Assembly: GCA_913057645.1 (NCBI GenBank)
Contig: CAJXOU010000012.1
Span: 1 to 55,875, forward strand
Source: an uncultured Rhodobiaceae bacterium
GTDB lineage: Bacteria; Pseudomonadota; Alphaproteobacteria; Parvibaculales; Parvibaculaceae
DNA: 55,875 bases
Direction: 5' to 3'
A program made the position numbers and the translations under genes. The stretch's first letter is position 1; each line of letters begins with the position of its first letter. The notes below the pieces were generated by a model. That model ran no database searches, was not told where the DNA came from, and was given only the letters and a program-made list of their open reading frames with translations. Positions 46,571 to 55,749 of the stretch are shown here, in pieces.

Positions 46571-48685
46571 ATGAGCACTGCTTTGTGGGCTATTATCGGC
46601 TGCGGGCTGCTCGCGCTCGTCTACGGCATCTGGGCGATCCGCTCGGTGCTGGCGATGGATGCGGGTAATGCACGCATGCAGGAGATCGCGGCAGCGATCC
46701 AGGAGGGCGCCAGCGCCTATCTCGCGCGGCAATACACCACCATCGCCGTTGTCGGCGCTGTCATCTTCGCTGTCGTCTGGTATCTGCTGACCTTGAAGGT
46801 TGCCGTCGGTTTTCTCGTCGGCGCCACGCTTTCGGGCGCTGCCGGTTATATCGGCATGCTGGTTTCGGTTCGCGCGAACGTGCGGACGACACAGGCATCG
46901 AGTGTCAGCCTCGCTTCGGGCCTCAGCGTTGCCTTCAAATCGGGCGCGGTGACGGGCATGCTGGTCGCCGGCCTCGCGCTTCTCGCCGTCGCGGTCTACT
47001 ACGCGGTGCTCACCACTTATCTCGGTTACGAGCCGGGCTCCCGCGAAGTTGTGGATGCGCTGGTCGCGCTCGGCTTCGGCGCTTCGCTCATCTCGATCTT
47101 CGCTCGTCTTGGCGGCGGCATCTTCACCAAGGGTGCCGATGTGGGCGGCGATCTCGTCGGCAAGGTTGAAGCGGGCATTCCCGAAGACGATCCGCGCAAT
47201 CCCGCAACGATCGCGGACAATGTCGGCGACAATGTCGGCGATTGCGCCGGCATGGCGGCCGACCTGTTCGAAACCTACGCCGTGACTGTCGTTGCCACGA
47301 TGGTTCTGGCGTCGATCTTCTTCGCGGGCGAGGGGCTTGCCAGCGTCATGCTCTATCCGCTCGCCATCGGCGGTGCCTGCATCGTGACGTCGATCATCGG
47401 CACCTTCTTTGTGCGGCTCGGCAAGAGCAACAACATCATGGGCGCGCTCTACAAGGGCTTTATCGCCTCGGCGGTGCTGTCGCTTGTTGCCCTCTATTTT
47501 GTCACCGATCAGATCATCGGCCTCGAAACGATCTTCACGGTTGGTGAGAAGTCGTTCACCGGTTTCGATCTTTACACCTGTGGCGTTGCAGGCCTCGTGG
47601 TTACCGGCCTCATCATCTGGGCAACGGAGTACTACACGGGTGTGAACTATCGTCCCGTGAAGTCGGTGGCCGCGGCTTCGGCCACGGGTCACGGCACGAA
47701 CGTCATTCAGGGACTGGCGATTTCGATGGAAGCGACGGCGCTGCCGGCCCTCACCATCGTCATCGGCATTCTCGTCACCTATGGCCTTGCCGGTCTCTTC
47801 GGTATCGCGATCGCGGTCACCACGATGCTTGCACTCGCGGGCATGGTGGTTGCGCTCGACGCTTTCGGCCCGGTGACAGACAATGCGGGCGGTATCGCCG
47901 AGATGGCGGATCTTCCTGCCGATGTTCGCAAGACGACGGACGCGCTTGACGCCGTCGGCAACACGACGAAGGCGGTCACCAAGGGCTATGCAATCGGTTC
48001 GGCGGGCCTCGGCGCGCTGGTGCTGTTCGCTGCCTATACGGAAGACCTGAAGTTCTTTGCGGCGAACTCTGACACCTACGGATATTTCGCAGGGGTCAGC
48101 CCGGACTTCTCGCTCTCCAACCCCTATGTCGTGATCGGTCTCTTCATCGGCGGCCTGCTGCCTTATCTCTTCGGTTCGATGGGTATGACGGCCGTCGGTC
48201 GTGCGGCCGGCTCGGTCGTCGAGGAAGTCCGCCGCCAGTTCAAGGCAGATCCGGGCATCATGGCGGGCACCTCGAAGCCCGACTATGCGCGGGCCGTGGA
48301 CATGCTGACCAAGGCGGCGATCAAGGAGATGATCATTCCGTCGCTCCTTCCGGTGCTGTCCCCGATCGTTCTCTACTTCATCGTGCTCGGCATCGCCGAC
48401 AAGTCTGCGGCCTTCTCGGCTGTTGGCGCGATGCTGCTCGGCGTCATCGTGACGGGTCTCTTCGTCGCGATCTCGATGACCTCCGGCGGCGGTGCGTGGG
48501 ACAATGCGAAGAAGTACATCGAGGACGGCAATTTTGGCGGTAAGGGCTCGGAAGCCCACAAGGCCGCCGTCACCGGCGACACGGTGGGCGATCCTTACAA
48601 GGACACCGCCGGCCCCGCCGTCAACCCGATGATCAAGATCACGAACATCGTGGCCCTGCTGCTGCTCGCGGTGCTTGCGCACTAA
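46571..48685 (+). CDS. hppA: Membrane proton-translocating pyrophosphatase
   Basis: A 704-residue multi-helix pump that uses pyrophosphate hydrolysis to move protons. Catalytic motifs include [47 protein letters not shown] and [13 protein letters not shown], and [10 protein letters not shown] near the end. The potassium determinant reads [10 protein letters not shown]: Lys at the position that is Ala in K+-dependent enzymes, so this is the K+-independent type. An own promoter is likely, since 160 bases separate it from thiL, and a strong terminator follows. Confidence 0.97.
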   Translation: MSTALWAIIGCGLLALVYGIWAIRSVLAMDAGNARMQEIAAAIQEGASAYLARQYTTIAVVGAVIFAVVWYLLTLKVAVGFLVGATLSGAAGYIGMLVSVRANVRTTQASSVSLASGLSVAFKSGAVTGMLVAGLALLAVAVYYAVLTTYLGYEPGSREVVDALVALGFGASLISIFARLGGGIFTKGADVGGDLVGKVEAGIPEDDPRNPATIADNVGDNVGDCAGMAADLFETYAVTVVATMVLASIFFAGEGLASVMLYPLAIGGACIVTSIIGTFFVRLGKSNNIMGALYKGFIASAVLSLVALYFVTDQIIGLETIFTVGEKSFTGFDLYTCGVAGLVVTGLIIWATEYYTGVNYRPVKSVAAASATGHGTNVIQGLAISMEATALPALTIVIGILVTYGLAGLFGIAIAVTTMLALAGMVVALDAFGPVTDNAGGIAEMADLPADVRKTTDALDAVGNTTKAVTKGYAIGSAGLGALVLFAAYTEDLKFFAANSDTYGYFAGVSPDFSLSNPYVVIGLFIGGLLPYLFGSMGMTAVGRAAGSVVEEVRRQFKADPGIMAGTSKPDYARAVDMLTKAAIKEMIIPSLLPVLSPIVLYFIVLGIADKSAAFSAVGAMLLGVIVTGLFVAISMTSGGGAWDNAKKYIEDGNFGGKGSEAHKAAVTGDTVGDPYKDTAGPAVNPMIKITNIVALLLLAVLAH

Positions 48686-48707
48686 GGCAGGACAGCCCAA
48701 AGACAGA

Positions 48708-48740
48708 AGCCCCGCGGAGCGATCCGCGGGGCTTTTTTTG
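48708..48740 (+). terminator. Rho-independent terminator after hppA
   Basis: Stem AGCCCCGCGG / CCGCGGGGCT around a six-base loop, followed by seven T. It lies between hppA and the convergent bamE gene and serves the + strand. Confidence 0.92.
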
Positions 48741-48757
48741 TCGTATCCGGCGTTCTC

Positions 48758-49276
48758 TTACCTGCGCTGTGTCGGATCGCCGGTGCCGATGGACGGGATG
48801 CCGCCGCTCGGATTGTTGAAACGGCCGAGATTGCCGAAGAGCTGCCCGAGAATGGTGAGTTCCTTGCCGCGTGTCGGAGTCTTGCGGTCCACGAAATTCA
48901 CGATCTGTCCGTCTTCGAGGCCGTAGTAGGCCACTTGCTGCACGACGTCTGTCTTGTCGAAATAGACAGCGGCGACCGTGCGCTCGACCTCCTTCGGCTG
49001 GTAAAAGGTATAGGTTTCGAACTTGCTGGAAATATAGTACCAGGCTTCGCCGTCCACCGTGGAGACGGTCGAAGGTGAGCCCATGACGGTACGGACCTGC
49101 TCTTTCGACGAGCCAGCTTGCAGTTTGTCCAGGTCGTCCGGTTCGAAGATATAGCCGCGTTCTTCCACGACGGGCTTCACAAGCGGTGCGCAGGCAGGAA
49201 GCGCGGCCGTCGCAAGTGCGAGGCAGGCAGCCGTCGCCAGAAACGGGGCGGTGCGGTGCTTGCGGGACAATGTCAT
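48758..49276 (-). CDS. bamE: Outer-membrane assembly lipoprotein BamE
   Basis: A 172-residue lipoprotein of the SmpA/OmlA family. Signal peptide with lipobox ALPAC (Cys29) and the BamE core (residues 38-125: IFEPDDLDKLQAGSSKEQVRTVMGSPSTVSTVDGEAWYYISSKFE). BamE helps the BAM complex insert beta-barrel proteins. The C-terminal tail is Gly/Pro-rich. Confidence 0.92.
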   Translation of the reverse strand: MTLSRKHRTAPFLATAACLALATAALPACAPLVKPVVEERGYIFEPDDLDKLQAGSSKEQVRTVMGSPSTVSTVDGEAWYYISSKFETYTFYQPKEVERTVAAVYFDKTDVVQQVAYYGLEDGQIVNFVDRKTPTRGKELTILGQLFGNLGRFNNPSGGIPSIGTGDPTQRR

Positions 49277-49394
49277 GGCGCGGGTCTCCTCGGGCCTAAA
49301 AATGTTCAGTCGTTGACCTACCCTTGTCGCCCGGTAAATTCAATCGGCATATGCGGCAAGGCCGCCAAGCTACACCGGGGACCGGAGCGAAGCC

Positions 49395-49961
49395 ATGATA
49401 TGGAAAAGATTTTTTGGCACGGAGTCCCGGGATGAAGTGCCATATCAGCTCTATGGCGCGGCCGTTCGTCAGGCCCGCTCCCCGGCCTTCTATCTCGATG
49501 GCGGTGTGCCGGATACCGTCGAAGGACGCTTCGAGATGGTGGCGCTGCATGCGTGGCTGCTGCTGAGGCGGCTCCGCGAGGGCGGTGAGGCGGGCAAGGC
49601 CACCGGGCAGAAGGTCTTCGATATCCTGTTCGACGACATGGACCAGACACTTCGCGAAATGGGCGTCGGCGACCTCTCCGTCGGCAAGAAGATCAAGGCG
49701 CTTGCCTCGTCCTTCTATGGCCGCATGCAAGCCTATGACGGCGGGCTTCAGGCATCCGGAGACGAACTGCTCGCGGGAGCTCTGTTGCGCAACGTGTATG
49801 GGGAAGGTGCGGACTCGGGCGGGCAGGCGGAAAGGCTTGCCGCCTATGTGCGGCGTGCCGACCGCGACCTTCATGATCAGGCGATTGCGGAGATGCTGGC
49901 GGGGCGCGTTGTTTTCGGGACACCGTTCCAGCGGGCTGAAACCGTGCCGGATACGATCTGA
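49395..49961 (+). CDS. Ubiquinol-cytochrome c chaperone (CBP3 family)
   Basis: A 188-residue protein of the CBP3/UQCC1 family, which helps assemble cytochrome bc1 complex. RFEMVALHAWLLLRRLREGGEAGKATGQKVFDILFDDMDQTLREMGVGDLSVGKKIKALASSFYGRMQAYD is the family core. It precedes the DUF177 gene by 17 bases, as in many alphaproteobacteria. Confidence 0.92.
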   Translation: MIWKRFFGTESRDEVPYQLYGAAVRQARSPAFYLDGGVPDTVEGRFEMVALHAWLLLRRLREGGEAGKATGQKVFDILFDDMDQTLREMGVGDLSVGKKIKALASSFYGRMQAYDGGLQASGDELLAGALLRNVYGEGADSGGQAERLAAYVRRADRDLHDQAIAEMLAGRVVFGTPFQRAETVPDTI

Positions 49962-49978
49962 GCAGGGGAGAAAACCCT

Positions 49979-50536
49979 ATGCGTGAACCAGAATTCAGCC
50001 TGATTGTCGCCATGGGCGATGTTCCGCCTGCTGGCAAGGAACTGCACTTCGAGGCCGACCAGACGACTCGGACGCGGCTGGCGCGGCGATACGGGATTCC
50101 GGAGATCACGCGTCTGGCCGGAACGGCGCGGATCAGGCCCTATCGCAAGGAAGGGCTGACGCTCGATTGTCATTTCGAGGCCGAACTTGTTCAGAACTGC
50201 GTCGTCACGCTGGACCCGGTGACGCAGCACATCGATGAAGAATTCAGACAACGGTATCTGCCCGAGCACATGACCGGACCGGAGCCGGACGCCCCTGAAA
50301 ATGACCGCGAAATCACCATCGATGTCGACGCCGAGGATTCTCCCGAGCCGATGAAGGCGGGAAAAATAGATATCGGTGAGACGGTCGCCGAGCAACTGGC
50401 CCTTGCGATCGATCCTTATCCCCGCAAACCGGGCGTGAGTTTCGATCCACCGTCCCCGTCCAAAGAGGCGGGTGACGCTTCGGAAAGCCGGCCTAACCCA
50501 TTTGCAGTGCTCGAAAAACTCAAGAAGAATTCTTGA
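49979..50536 (+). CDS. DUF177 (YceD) family protein
   Basis: A 185-residue protein with LDCHFEAELVQNCVVTLDPVTQHIDEEF (the DUF177 core) and a C-terminal IDIGETVAEQLALAIDPYPRKPG. The family is linked to 23S rRNA metabolism and is often next to rpmF, which is absent here; plsX follows directly. The gene precedes the phospholipid/fatty acid genes. Confidence 0.9.
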   Translation: MREPEFSLIVAMGDVPPAGKELHFEADQTTRTRLARRYGIPEITRLAGTARIRPYRKEGLTLDCHFEAELVQNCVVTLDPVTQHIDEEFRQRYLPEHMTGPEPDAPENDREITIDVDAEDSPEPMKAGKIDIGETVAEQLALAIDPYPRKPGVSFDPPSPSKEAGDASESRPNPFAVLEKLKKNS

Positions 50537-50653
50537 GTTGACGCGATTCGCGGCCATATCCGGCTATTGTTTGCCCCTCGCAACCCTGTATCTTCGGGGC
50601 GCGCGGGACGGGACCGCGCGTCGATTGCAGATATTGCCAAGGGGGTTTCCCGG

Positions 50654-51733
50654 GTGACGCGAGCACTGACGATTGCGCTGGATGGAATGGGCGGCGACCA
50701 CGGACCGGCGACGGTGATCGGCGGCGCCGAGATTGCGTCGGTGCGTCATCCCGACGTGCGCTTCCTGATCTTCGGCGACGAAGCCCTGATCCGCCCGCTT
50801 CTCGACAAGCATCCGCGCGTCGCGTCGGCGGCGGAGCTTGTGCATACCGATGTCGCGATTTCGATGAACGACAAGCCGAGCCAGGCGCTTCGGCGCGGCC
50901 GCAAGACAAGCAGCATGTGGCTCGCCATCGACGCCGTGAAAGAGGGCCGTGCCCAGGCCGCCATTTCCGCCGGCAACACCGGCGCCTTGATGGCGATGGC
51001 CAAGGTCATCCTGAAGACGATACCGAATGTGGAACGGCCCGCGCTCGCGGCGATCTGGCCGACGGCGCGCGGAGAGAGCGTGGCGCTCGATCTCGGCGCG
51101 ACGGTTGGCGCCAATGCGCGGCAACTCGTGCAGTTCGCTGCGATGGGCGAAGCCTTCGCGCGGGTGATCTTCAACCTCGAACAGCCGACCGTCGGCCTGC
51201 TCAATATCGGCGAGGAGGAAGTCAAAGGCACCGAAGAGGTGAAGGAAGCAGCGCAGATGCTGCGCGAGTCGAACTTGCCGATCCGATTTCACGGCTTCAT
51301 CGAGGGAGACGACATATCGAAAGGCACGGTCGACGTGGTCGTGACGGACGGTTACACCGGGAATATCGCTCTGAAGACCGCGGAAGGAACGGTGCGGCTG
51401 ATCGTCGACTATCTGCGGAAAGCGATGGCAAGTTCGATCCTGTCGAGGATCGGCTATGTGCTGGCGCGCGGAGCCTTTCAGACCCTCTCCAAGAAGCTCG
51501 ATCCAAGGGCCTCCAACGGCGCGCTGTTTCTCGGGCTGAACGGGCTCGTGGTGAAGAGCCACGGAGGGACCGACCCTGTCGGTTTCGCATCGGCAATCGA
51601 TGTTGCCGTTGATGTCGCCTCCGCCGACCTCGTGAGCAAGATCGTGGCCGATCTCGACAAGCTGAAGGGGCTTGGGGGCGCGGACAGAAAAGAAAAATCA
51701 GACATATCGGAACCCGAGGCTGCCCTGTCGTGA
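50654..51733 (+). CDS. plsX: Phosphate acyltransferase PlsX
   Basis: Makes acyl-phosphate from acyl-ACP at the start of phospholipid synthesis. The 359-residue protein has [69 protein letters not shown] and [16 protein letters not shown] 50654 follows the AAGGGGG site; the longer open frame from 50567 is not used. Its stop overlaps the fabH GTG start. Confidence 0.95.
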   Translation: MTRALTIALDGMGGDHGPATVIGGAEIASVRHPDVRFLIFGDEALIRPLLDKHPRVASAAELVHTDVAISMNDKPSQALRRGRKTSSMWLAIDAVKEGRAQAAISAGNTGALMAMAKVILKTIPNVERPALAAIWPTARGESVALDLGATVGANARQLVQFAAMGEAFARVIFNLEQPTVGLLNIGEEEVKGTEEVKEAAQMLRESNLPIRFHGFIEGDDISKGTVDVVVTDGYTGNIALKTAEGTVRLIVDYLRKAMASSILSRIGYVLARGAFQTLSKKLDPRASNGALFLGLNGLVVKSHGGTDPVGFASAIDVAVDVASADLVSKIVADLDKLKGLGGADRKEKSDISEPEAALS

Positions 51734-52707
51734 GTGTTACCAGAACCGTTGTGGCCGGTGTCGGCAGCTATCTGCCGGCGCGCGTGATGACCAACGAGGA
51801 CCTGTCGAAGGTCGTCGATACGACCGATGAATGGATCGTCGAGCGAACGGGCATTCACAGCCGACATATCGCCGCCGACGGGGAGCTGACCTCGCACCTC
51901 GCACTGGCGGCCGCGCGCAATGCCATCGAAGACGCCGGGATCGACACGCAGGAAATCGACACGATCATCCTGGCGACGACGACCCCGGACAATACGTTTC
52001 CCGCGACAGCGACGACCGTGCAGGCGGAACTCGGCCTCTATCATGGCGCTGCGTTCGACATCCAGGCGGTCTGTTCGGGGTTCGTCTATGCGATGACGAT
52101 TGCCGATACCTTCATCAGGACCGGGCAGTCGAAGACGGCGCTCGTGATCGGCGCAGAGACCTTTTCGCGGCTTCTCGACTGGACGGACCGGACCACCTGC
52201 GTCCTCTTCGGCGACGGGGCCGGCGCCGCCATTGTAACGGGCGAGCAGGGGGCGGGGACAAATGCGGACAGAGGCGTGCTGACCGCGCATCTCCATTCCG
52301 ACGGGCGCTACAAGGACAAGCTCTATGTCGATGGCGGGCCTTCGTCCACGCAGTCCACGGGGCATGTGCGGATGGAGGGGCGCGAGGTTTTCCGCCATGC
52401 GGTCGTCAACATCGCGGAGGCGATCAAGGAATCACTGGAAGCGACGGGCCTGACGGCGGAGGATATCGACTGGTTCGTGCCGCATCAGGCGAACAAGCGG
52501 ATTCTCGACGGCACGGCGAAGCGGATCGGGCTGCCGCCGGAGAAGGTGGTGCTGACGGTTGGCGAGCACGGCAACACGTCCGCGGCCTCCGTGCCGCTGG
52601 CGCTCGACAAGGCGGTGAAGGACGGCCGAATCAAGCGGAACGACCTTGTGCTGCTGGAAGCGATGGGCGGCGGCTTCACCTGGGGGTCGCTGCTGTTCAG
52701 ATTCTAG
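51730..52707 (+). CDS. fabH: 3-oxoacyl-ACP synthase III
   Basis: Starts fatty-acid chains by condensing acetyl-CoA with malonyl-ACP. The 325-residue thiolase-fold protein has the catalytic Cys115 (DIQAVCSGF), His in [12 protein letters not shown] and Asn in [15 protein letters not shown] start overlaps the plsX stop (GTGA). Confidence 0.96.
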   Translation: MSVTRTVVAGVGSYLPARVMTNEDLSKVVDTTDEWIVERTGIHSRHIAADGELTSHLALAAARNAIEDAGIDTQEIDTIILATTTPDNTFPATATTVQAELGLYHGAAFDIQAVCSGFVYAMTIADTFIRTGQSKTALVIGAETFSRLLDWTDRTTCVLFGDGAGAAIVTGEQGAGTNADRGVLTAHLHSDGRYKDKLYVDGGPSSTQSTGHVRMEGREVFRHAVVNIAEAIKESLEATGLTAEDIDWFVPHQANKRILDGTAKRIGLPPEKVVLTVGEHGNTSAASVPLALDKAVKDGRIKRNDLVLLEAMGGGFTWGSLLFRF

Positions 52708-52855
52708 GTGAATGGCAGTGCCAGAGCCCGCCAAAAGGCTCCGGAATTAGCCTCGATCCTGAATCTCTTACCTAAGAGAAGACTGCCATCCCATTGATAT
52801 TGACGGGTTTCGGGGTGGGCAATAGGCTTCGAGTGAAACTCAAGAGGTGGAGGCC

Positions 52856-53173
52856 ATGGGGGAAACTGTCACGCGGGCGCATTTGAGCGAGGCGGTCTAT
52901 CAGGAAGTCGGTCTGTCGCGGAACGAGTCGGCGGAACTCGTCGAGCTGGTGCTGGCCGAGATTTCCGACAGCCTGGCGCAGGGCGACACGGTGAAGCTGT
53001 CGTCCTTCGGTTCGTTTTCCGTCCGCAAGAAGGGCGGGCGGATGGGCCGGAACCCGAAAACGGGCGAGGAAGTGCCGATCAAACCGAGGCGCGTTCTCGT
53101 GTTCCGCCCGAGCCATGTGCTCAAGGAACGGATCAACAGCGCGCTGAGCGGCAGGTCCGCCGCCGCCGAATAA
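52856..53173 (+). CDS. ihfA: Integration host factor subunit alpha
   Basis: A 105-residue HU/IHF-type DNA-bending protein: [88 protein letters not shown]. The beta-arm and the [12 protein letters not shown] sequence match IHF alpha. ATG 52856 has GGTGGAGG just upstream; it lies in its normal place between fabH and merR. Confidence 0.94.
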   Translation: MGETVTRAHLSEAVYQEVGLSRNESAELVELVLAEISDSLAQGDTVKLSSFGSFSVRKKGGRMGRNPKTGEEVPIKPRRVLVFRPSHVLKERINSALSGRSAAAE

Positions 53174-53188
53174 ACCTCGAGGAAAGCG

Positions 53189-53716
53189 ATGCCCTTGAGC
53201 AGGTCCGGGTTTACACATCGGATTGAGGAAGACCAACAGGGGCCTCATTTGTCAGGACAAAAGTCACCGGATGCCTTTCGGACCATCAGTGAGGTCGCGA
53301 CCGAGCTCGATGTGCCGCAGCACGTGCTGCGCTTCTGGGAAAGCAAGTTCAACCAGATCCGGCCGCTGAAGCGCGGCGGCGGGCGGCGCTATTACCGGCC
53401 CGAGGATGTGGACCTGCTGAGGGGCGTGCGGACGCTCCTCTACAATGACGGCTACACCATCAAGGGCGTCCAGAAAGTCTTTCGCGAACAAGGCGTTAAG
53501 TTCGTTTCCGAGACGGGCCGCGGAACCGTCGACACCTCGCTCGCCGAGCTCGCGCGCGAGGCGGTGGAGCGCGGCGAGCAGGAAGAGCGGGAAAGCCCCG
53601 CACGACCCGTCGGCGCGAAGGGACGCAAGCGCCTGGAGACGCTGCTGGAAGACCTGATCTCGCTCAAGGACGAGATCGACGAGACGCTCTGGGAGAGCGA
53701 AGAGGAAGAGGGCTGA
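53189..53716 (+). CDS. MerR-family transcriptional regulator
   Basis: A 175-residue regulator with a MerR-type N-terminal HTH ([66 protein letters not shown], about residues 32-97) and an acidic helical C-terminal part. It follows ihfA by 15 bases, the usual pairing in alphaproteobacteria. No metal-binding cysteines, so it is not a metal sensor of the classical type; its ligand is unknown. Confidence 0.9.
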   Translation: MPLSRSGFTHRIEEDQQGPHLSGQKSPDAFRTISEVATELDVPQHVLRFWESKFNQIRPLKRGGGRRYYRPEDVDLLRGVRTLLYNDGYTIKGVQKVFREQGVKFVSETGRGTVDTSLAELAREAVERGEQEERESPARPVGAKGRKRLETLLEDLISLKDEIDETLWESEEEEG

Positions 53717-53832
53717 GGCCTTCTCACAAATCCCGAAATTCATTGAGAAATACGGGTTCAGCCCGTTGCCGCCATGAGGTGCTTGCGTCTATATTCCGCG
53801 CCGCCGAGAGGGATTCCCTTTCGCCCGGAAGT

Positions 53833-53909
53833 CGGAGCGTAGCGCAGCCCGGTAGCGCACTTGTCTGGGGGACAAGGGGTCGTGGGTTCGAATCCCGCCG
53901 CTCCGACCA
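53833..53909 (+). tRNA. tRNA-Pro (GGG)
   Basis: A 77-base cloverleaf with 7-base acceptor stem CGGAGCG / CGCTCCG, anticodon GGG (53867-53869) in loop CTGGGGG, T-loop GTTCGAATC and encoded CCA. It reads proline codon CCC and CCU. Confidence 0.97.
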
Positions 53910-53912
53910 TTC

Positions 53913-53928
53913 CTGCCCGAAAGGGCAG
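53913..53928 (+). other. Hairpin with GAAA tetraloop after tRNA-Pro
   Basis: CTGCCC-GAAA-GGGCAG, four bases after the tRNA CCA. No T run follows, so it may aid tRNA processing or protect the downstream small mRNA. Confidence 0.5.
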
Positions 53929-53957
53929 CGACACCAAATGCTTAGGAGCGCGCGCCC

Positions 53958-54041
53958 ATGATTGGCCAGATTCTTCCGATCGTTCTTTTCCTCGTCGTGA
54001 TCTTCGCGCTGAACAAGCTCGTGACCGGCCGTTTCGGCTGA
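53958..54041 (+). CDS. 27-residue single-helix membrane microprotein
   Basis: The peptide starts MIGQILPIVLFLVVIFALNK and ends LVTGRFG: one strong membrane helix (about residues 5-18) with a basic tail. TAGGAG lies about 10 bases upstream of the ATG. It sits between tRNA-Pro and the DUF2842 gene. No function is known; it may be a conserved tiny protein of respiratory-type membrane complexes (guess only). Its shortness makes annotators miss it. Confidence 0.65.
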   Translation: MIGQILPIVLFLVVIFALNKLVTGRFG

Positions 54042-54134
54042 GACGGACTGACTGTCACCGAACTGTCATAAAAACGTCATATAACGATTTGGCCGTGCTG
54101 GCGGGAAGCCGGCCCGGGCGTTCCGCCGCTCGTT

Positions 54135-54350
54135 TCACACCGGGTCCGGACGAACCATCCAGGTGATGAGGTATCTGGCGGGGAACGCCCAAATCACACC
54201 CGCGGTGATGTAGTAGAGAAATTGCACGAAGCCGTTCTCCGGCAGGTGCCCGCTCACCGCAATCGTCATGATCAGAAACGAATAGAGCACGAGGAAGGTC
54301 AGCAGCACGAGCGTGCCGATGAGCTTGCGGGTGCGGATGCCGAGGCGCAT
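54135..54350 (-). CDS. DUF2842 membrane protein
   Basis: A 71-residue protein (or 83 with ATG 54386) with two hydrophobic helices (LIGTLVLLTFLVLYSFLIMTIAV and VQFLYYITAGVIWAFPARYLITWM), starting MRLGIRTRKLIG, as DUF2842 members do. The role is unknown. GGAG lies about 8 bases upstream of ATG 54350. It is divergent from ctaA, and both are common together. Confidence 0.82.
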   Translation of the reverse strand: MRLGIRTRKLIGTLVLLTFLVLYSFLIMTIAVSGHLPENGFVQFLYYITAGVIWAFPARYLITWMVRPDPV

Positions 54351-54493
54351 GGGCCGTCTCCGGGCGTGGTCGTTTCGAGTGGCCATTCCATACGGTATTC
54401 ACGGCCCGCGCGCAAAGCATCGAGGCCCGCGCGGCGACCTGTCGCGGCGGCTTATGGCTAGGCGGGACCGGACGGGCGGGGTAAGAATTTTCC

Positions 54494-55528
54494 ATGAGCG
54501 TTCTGCCCCGAATCCACGCGGTCGAGACGGCCGACCGGAACCGCCGCGCGATCGCGTGGTGGCTCATCGGCGTTGCCGCGCTCGTCTTCATCATGGTGGT
54601 GGTGGGCGGTCTGACAAGGCTGACCGAAAGCGGGCTCTCGATCACGGAATGGAAGCCGGTGACGGGCGCGCTGCCGCCGATGAGCGAGCAGCACTGGCAG
54701 GACGAGTTCGCGCTCTACAAGCAGATCCCGCAATACGAGATCATGAACAAGGGGATGACGCTTGCCGAGTTCAAGACGATCTACTGGTGGGAGTGGAGCC
54801 ACCGCTTTCTCGGCCGGCTGATCGGCGTTGCGTTTCTCGTGCCGTTTCTCTGGTTCGCGCTGACGGGCCGCATCGAGCGCGCGATGGTGCCGCGGCTGAT
54901 CTTCCTGTTCGTGCTGGGCGGCATGCAGGGCGTGCTCGGCTGGTGGATGGTGATGAGCGGGCTCGTCGAGCGGACGGAGGTGAGCCAGTACCGGCTCGCC
55001 GCGCATCTCGGACTCGCGACGCTGATTTACGGCGCGCTGATCTGGACCGCGCTCGACATGTTCCACGGGCGGAGCACGCGGTTCCTGAGCGGGCTGTCGA
55101 AGGCCGCGCTGGCGCTCATCGTTCTGGTTTTCGCGCAGACGATCCTCGGCGCCTTCGTGGCCGGGATCAGGGCGGGGCTCATCTACAACACCTGGCCGCT
55201 GATGGCGGGCGCCTTCATTCCCGACGGGCTCCTGAAGATGTCGCCGCTCTGGCACAATTTCTTCGAGAACCATCTCACCGTGCAGTTCCAGCACCGGATC
55301 GCGGCCTACCTGCTGCTGGCGCTTGCCGCCTGGCACGCCTGGAGCGCGCGCAAGAGCGACGGGGCGCGCGGCGCGAACCTCCTCGTCGCGGCGGTCGTCG
55401 CGCAGGCGGCGCTCGGCATCTGGACGGTGCTCTGGGTGGTGCCGATCCCGCTCGGCGCGGCGCATCAGGCGGGCGCGATGGTGGTGTTCGGGATTGCGGT
55501 CTGGCACGCGCACAGGCTGGCGAAGTAG
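54494..55528 (+). CDS. ctaA: Heme A synthase (Cox15/CtaA)
   Basis: Oxidises the C8 methyl of heme O to make heme A for aa3 oxidases. The 344-residue protein has eight hydrophobic helices; TRLTESGLSITEWKPVTGALPP, YWWEWSHRFLGRLIG, LAAHLGLA, VQFQHRIAAY and LGAAHQAGAM carry the conserved histidines that bind heme. Together with hemA and hemB it shows complete aerobic heme supply. Confidence 0.95.
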   Translation: MSVLPRIHAVETADRNRRAIAWWLIGVAALVFIMVVVGGLTRLTESGLSITEWKPVTGALPPMSEQHWQDEFALYKQIPQYEIMNKGMTLAEFKTIYWWEWSHRFLGRLIGVAFLVPFLWFALTGRIERAMVPRLIFLFVLGGMQGVLGWWMVMSGLVERTEVSQYRLAAHLGLATLIYGALIWTALDMFHGRSTRFLSGLSKAALALIVLVFAQTILGAFVAGIRAGLIYNTWPLMAGAFIPDGLLKMSPLWHNFFENHLTVQFQHRIAAYLLLALAAWHAWSARKSDGARGANLLVAAVVAQAALGIWTVLWVVPIPLGAAHQAGAMVVFGIAVWHAHRLAK

Positions 55529-55558
55529 GGCGGGGCGTGGTCTTGTGGCGTTAGGCCC

Positions 55559-55641
55559 ATGGACCCCGGCTTTCGCCGGGGTGACACTATTTTTGTATGA
55601 GGCAAAACACGGATGTCATCCCGGCGAAAGCCGGGATCCAT
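55559..55641. repeat. Inverted dispersed repeat pair
   Basis: Arms at 55559-55586 (ATGGACCCCGGCTTTCGCC start) and 55614-55641 (TGTCATCCCGGCGAAAGCC start) are inverted copies of the common ATGGA.CCCGGC..GCCGGG.TGACA element of alphaproteobacteria; each arm is also a hairpin. The first, followed by T-rich bases, could stop ctaA transcription. Confidence 0.8.
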
Positions 55642-55707
55642 CGGCGGCTGCGGCAGGTGGAGAGGCGGGTGTGGTGCGTCTCTTTCGAGTTTGTATGTGC
55701 CGCGTCC

Positions 55708-55749
55708 CCCTCACCCTTCCGCGGCCTGCGGCCGCTCCCTCCCTCTCCC
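55708..55749. repeat. C-rich dispersed repeat
   Basis: CCCTCACCCTTCCGCGGCCT followed by a mirror-like GCGGCC and CCCTCCCTCTCCC. The same pattern is common between genes in this group; no gene is visible here. Confidence 0.5.

Noticed and set aside
46382-48700. 772-codon - frame over hppA
   Set aside because: Complete antisense shadow of a firmly identified pump gene.
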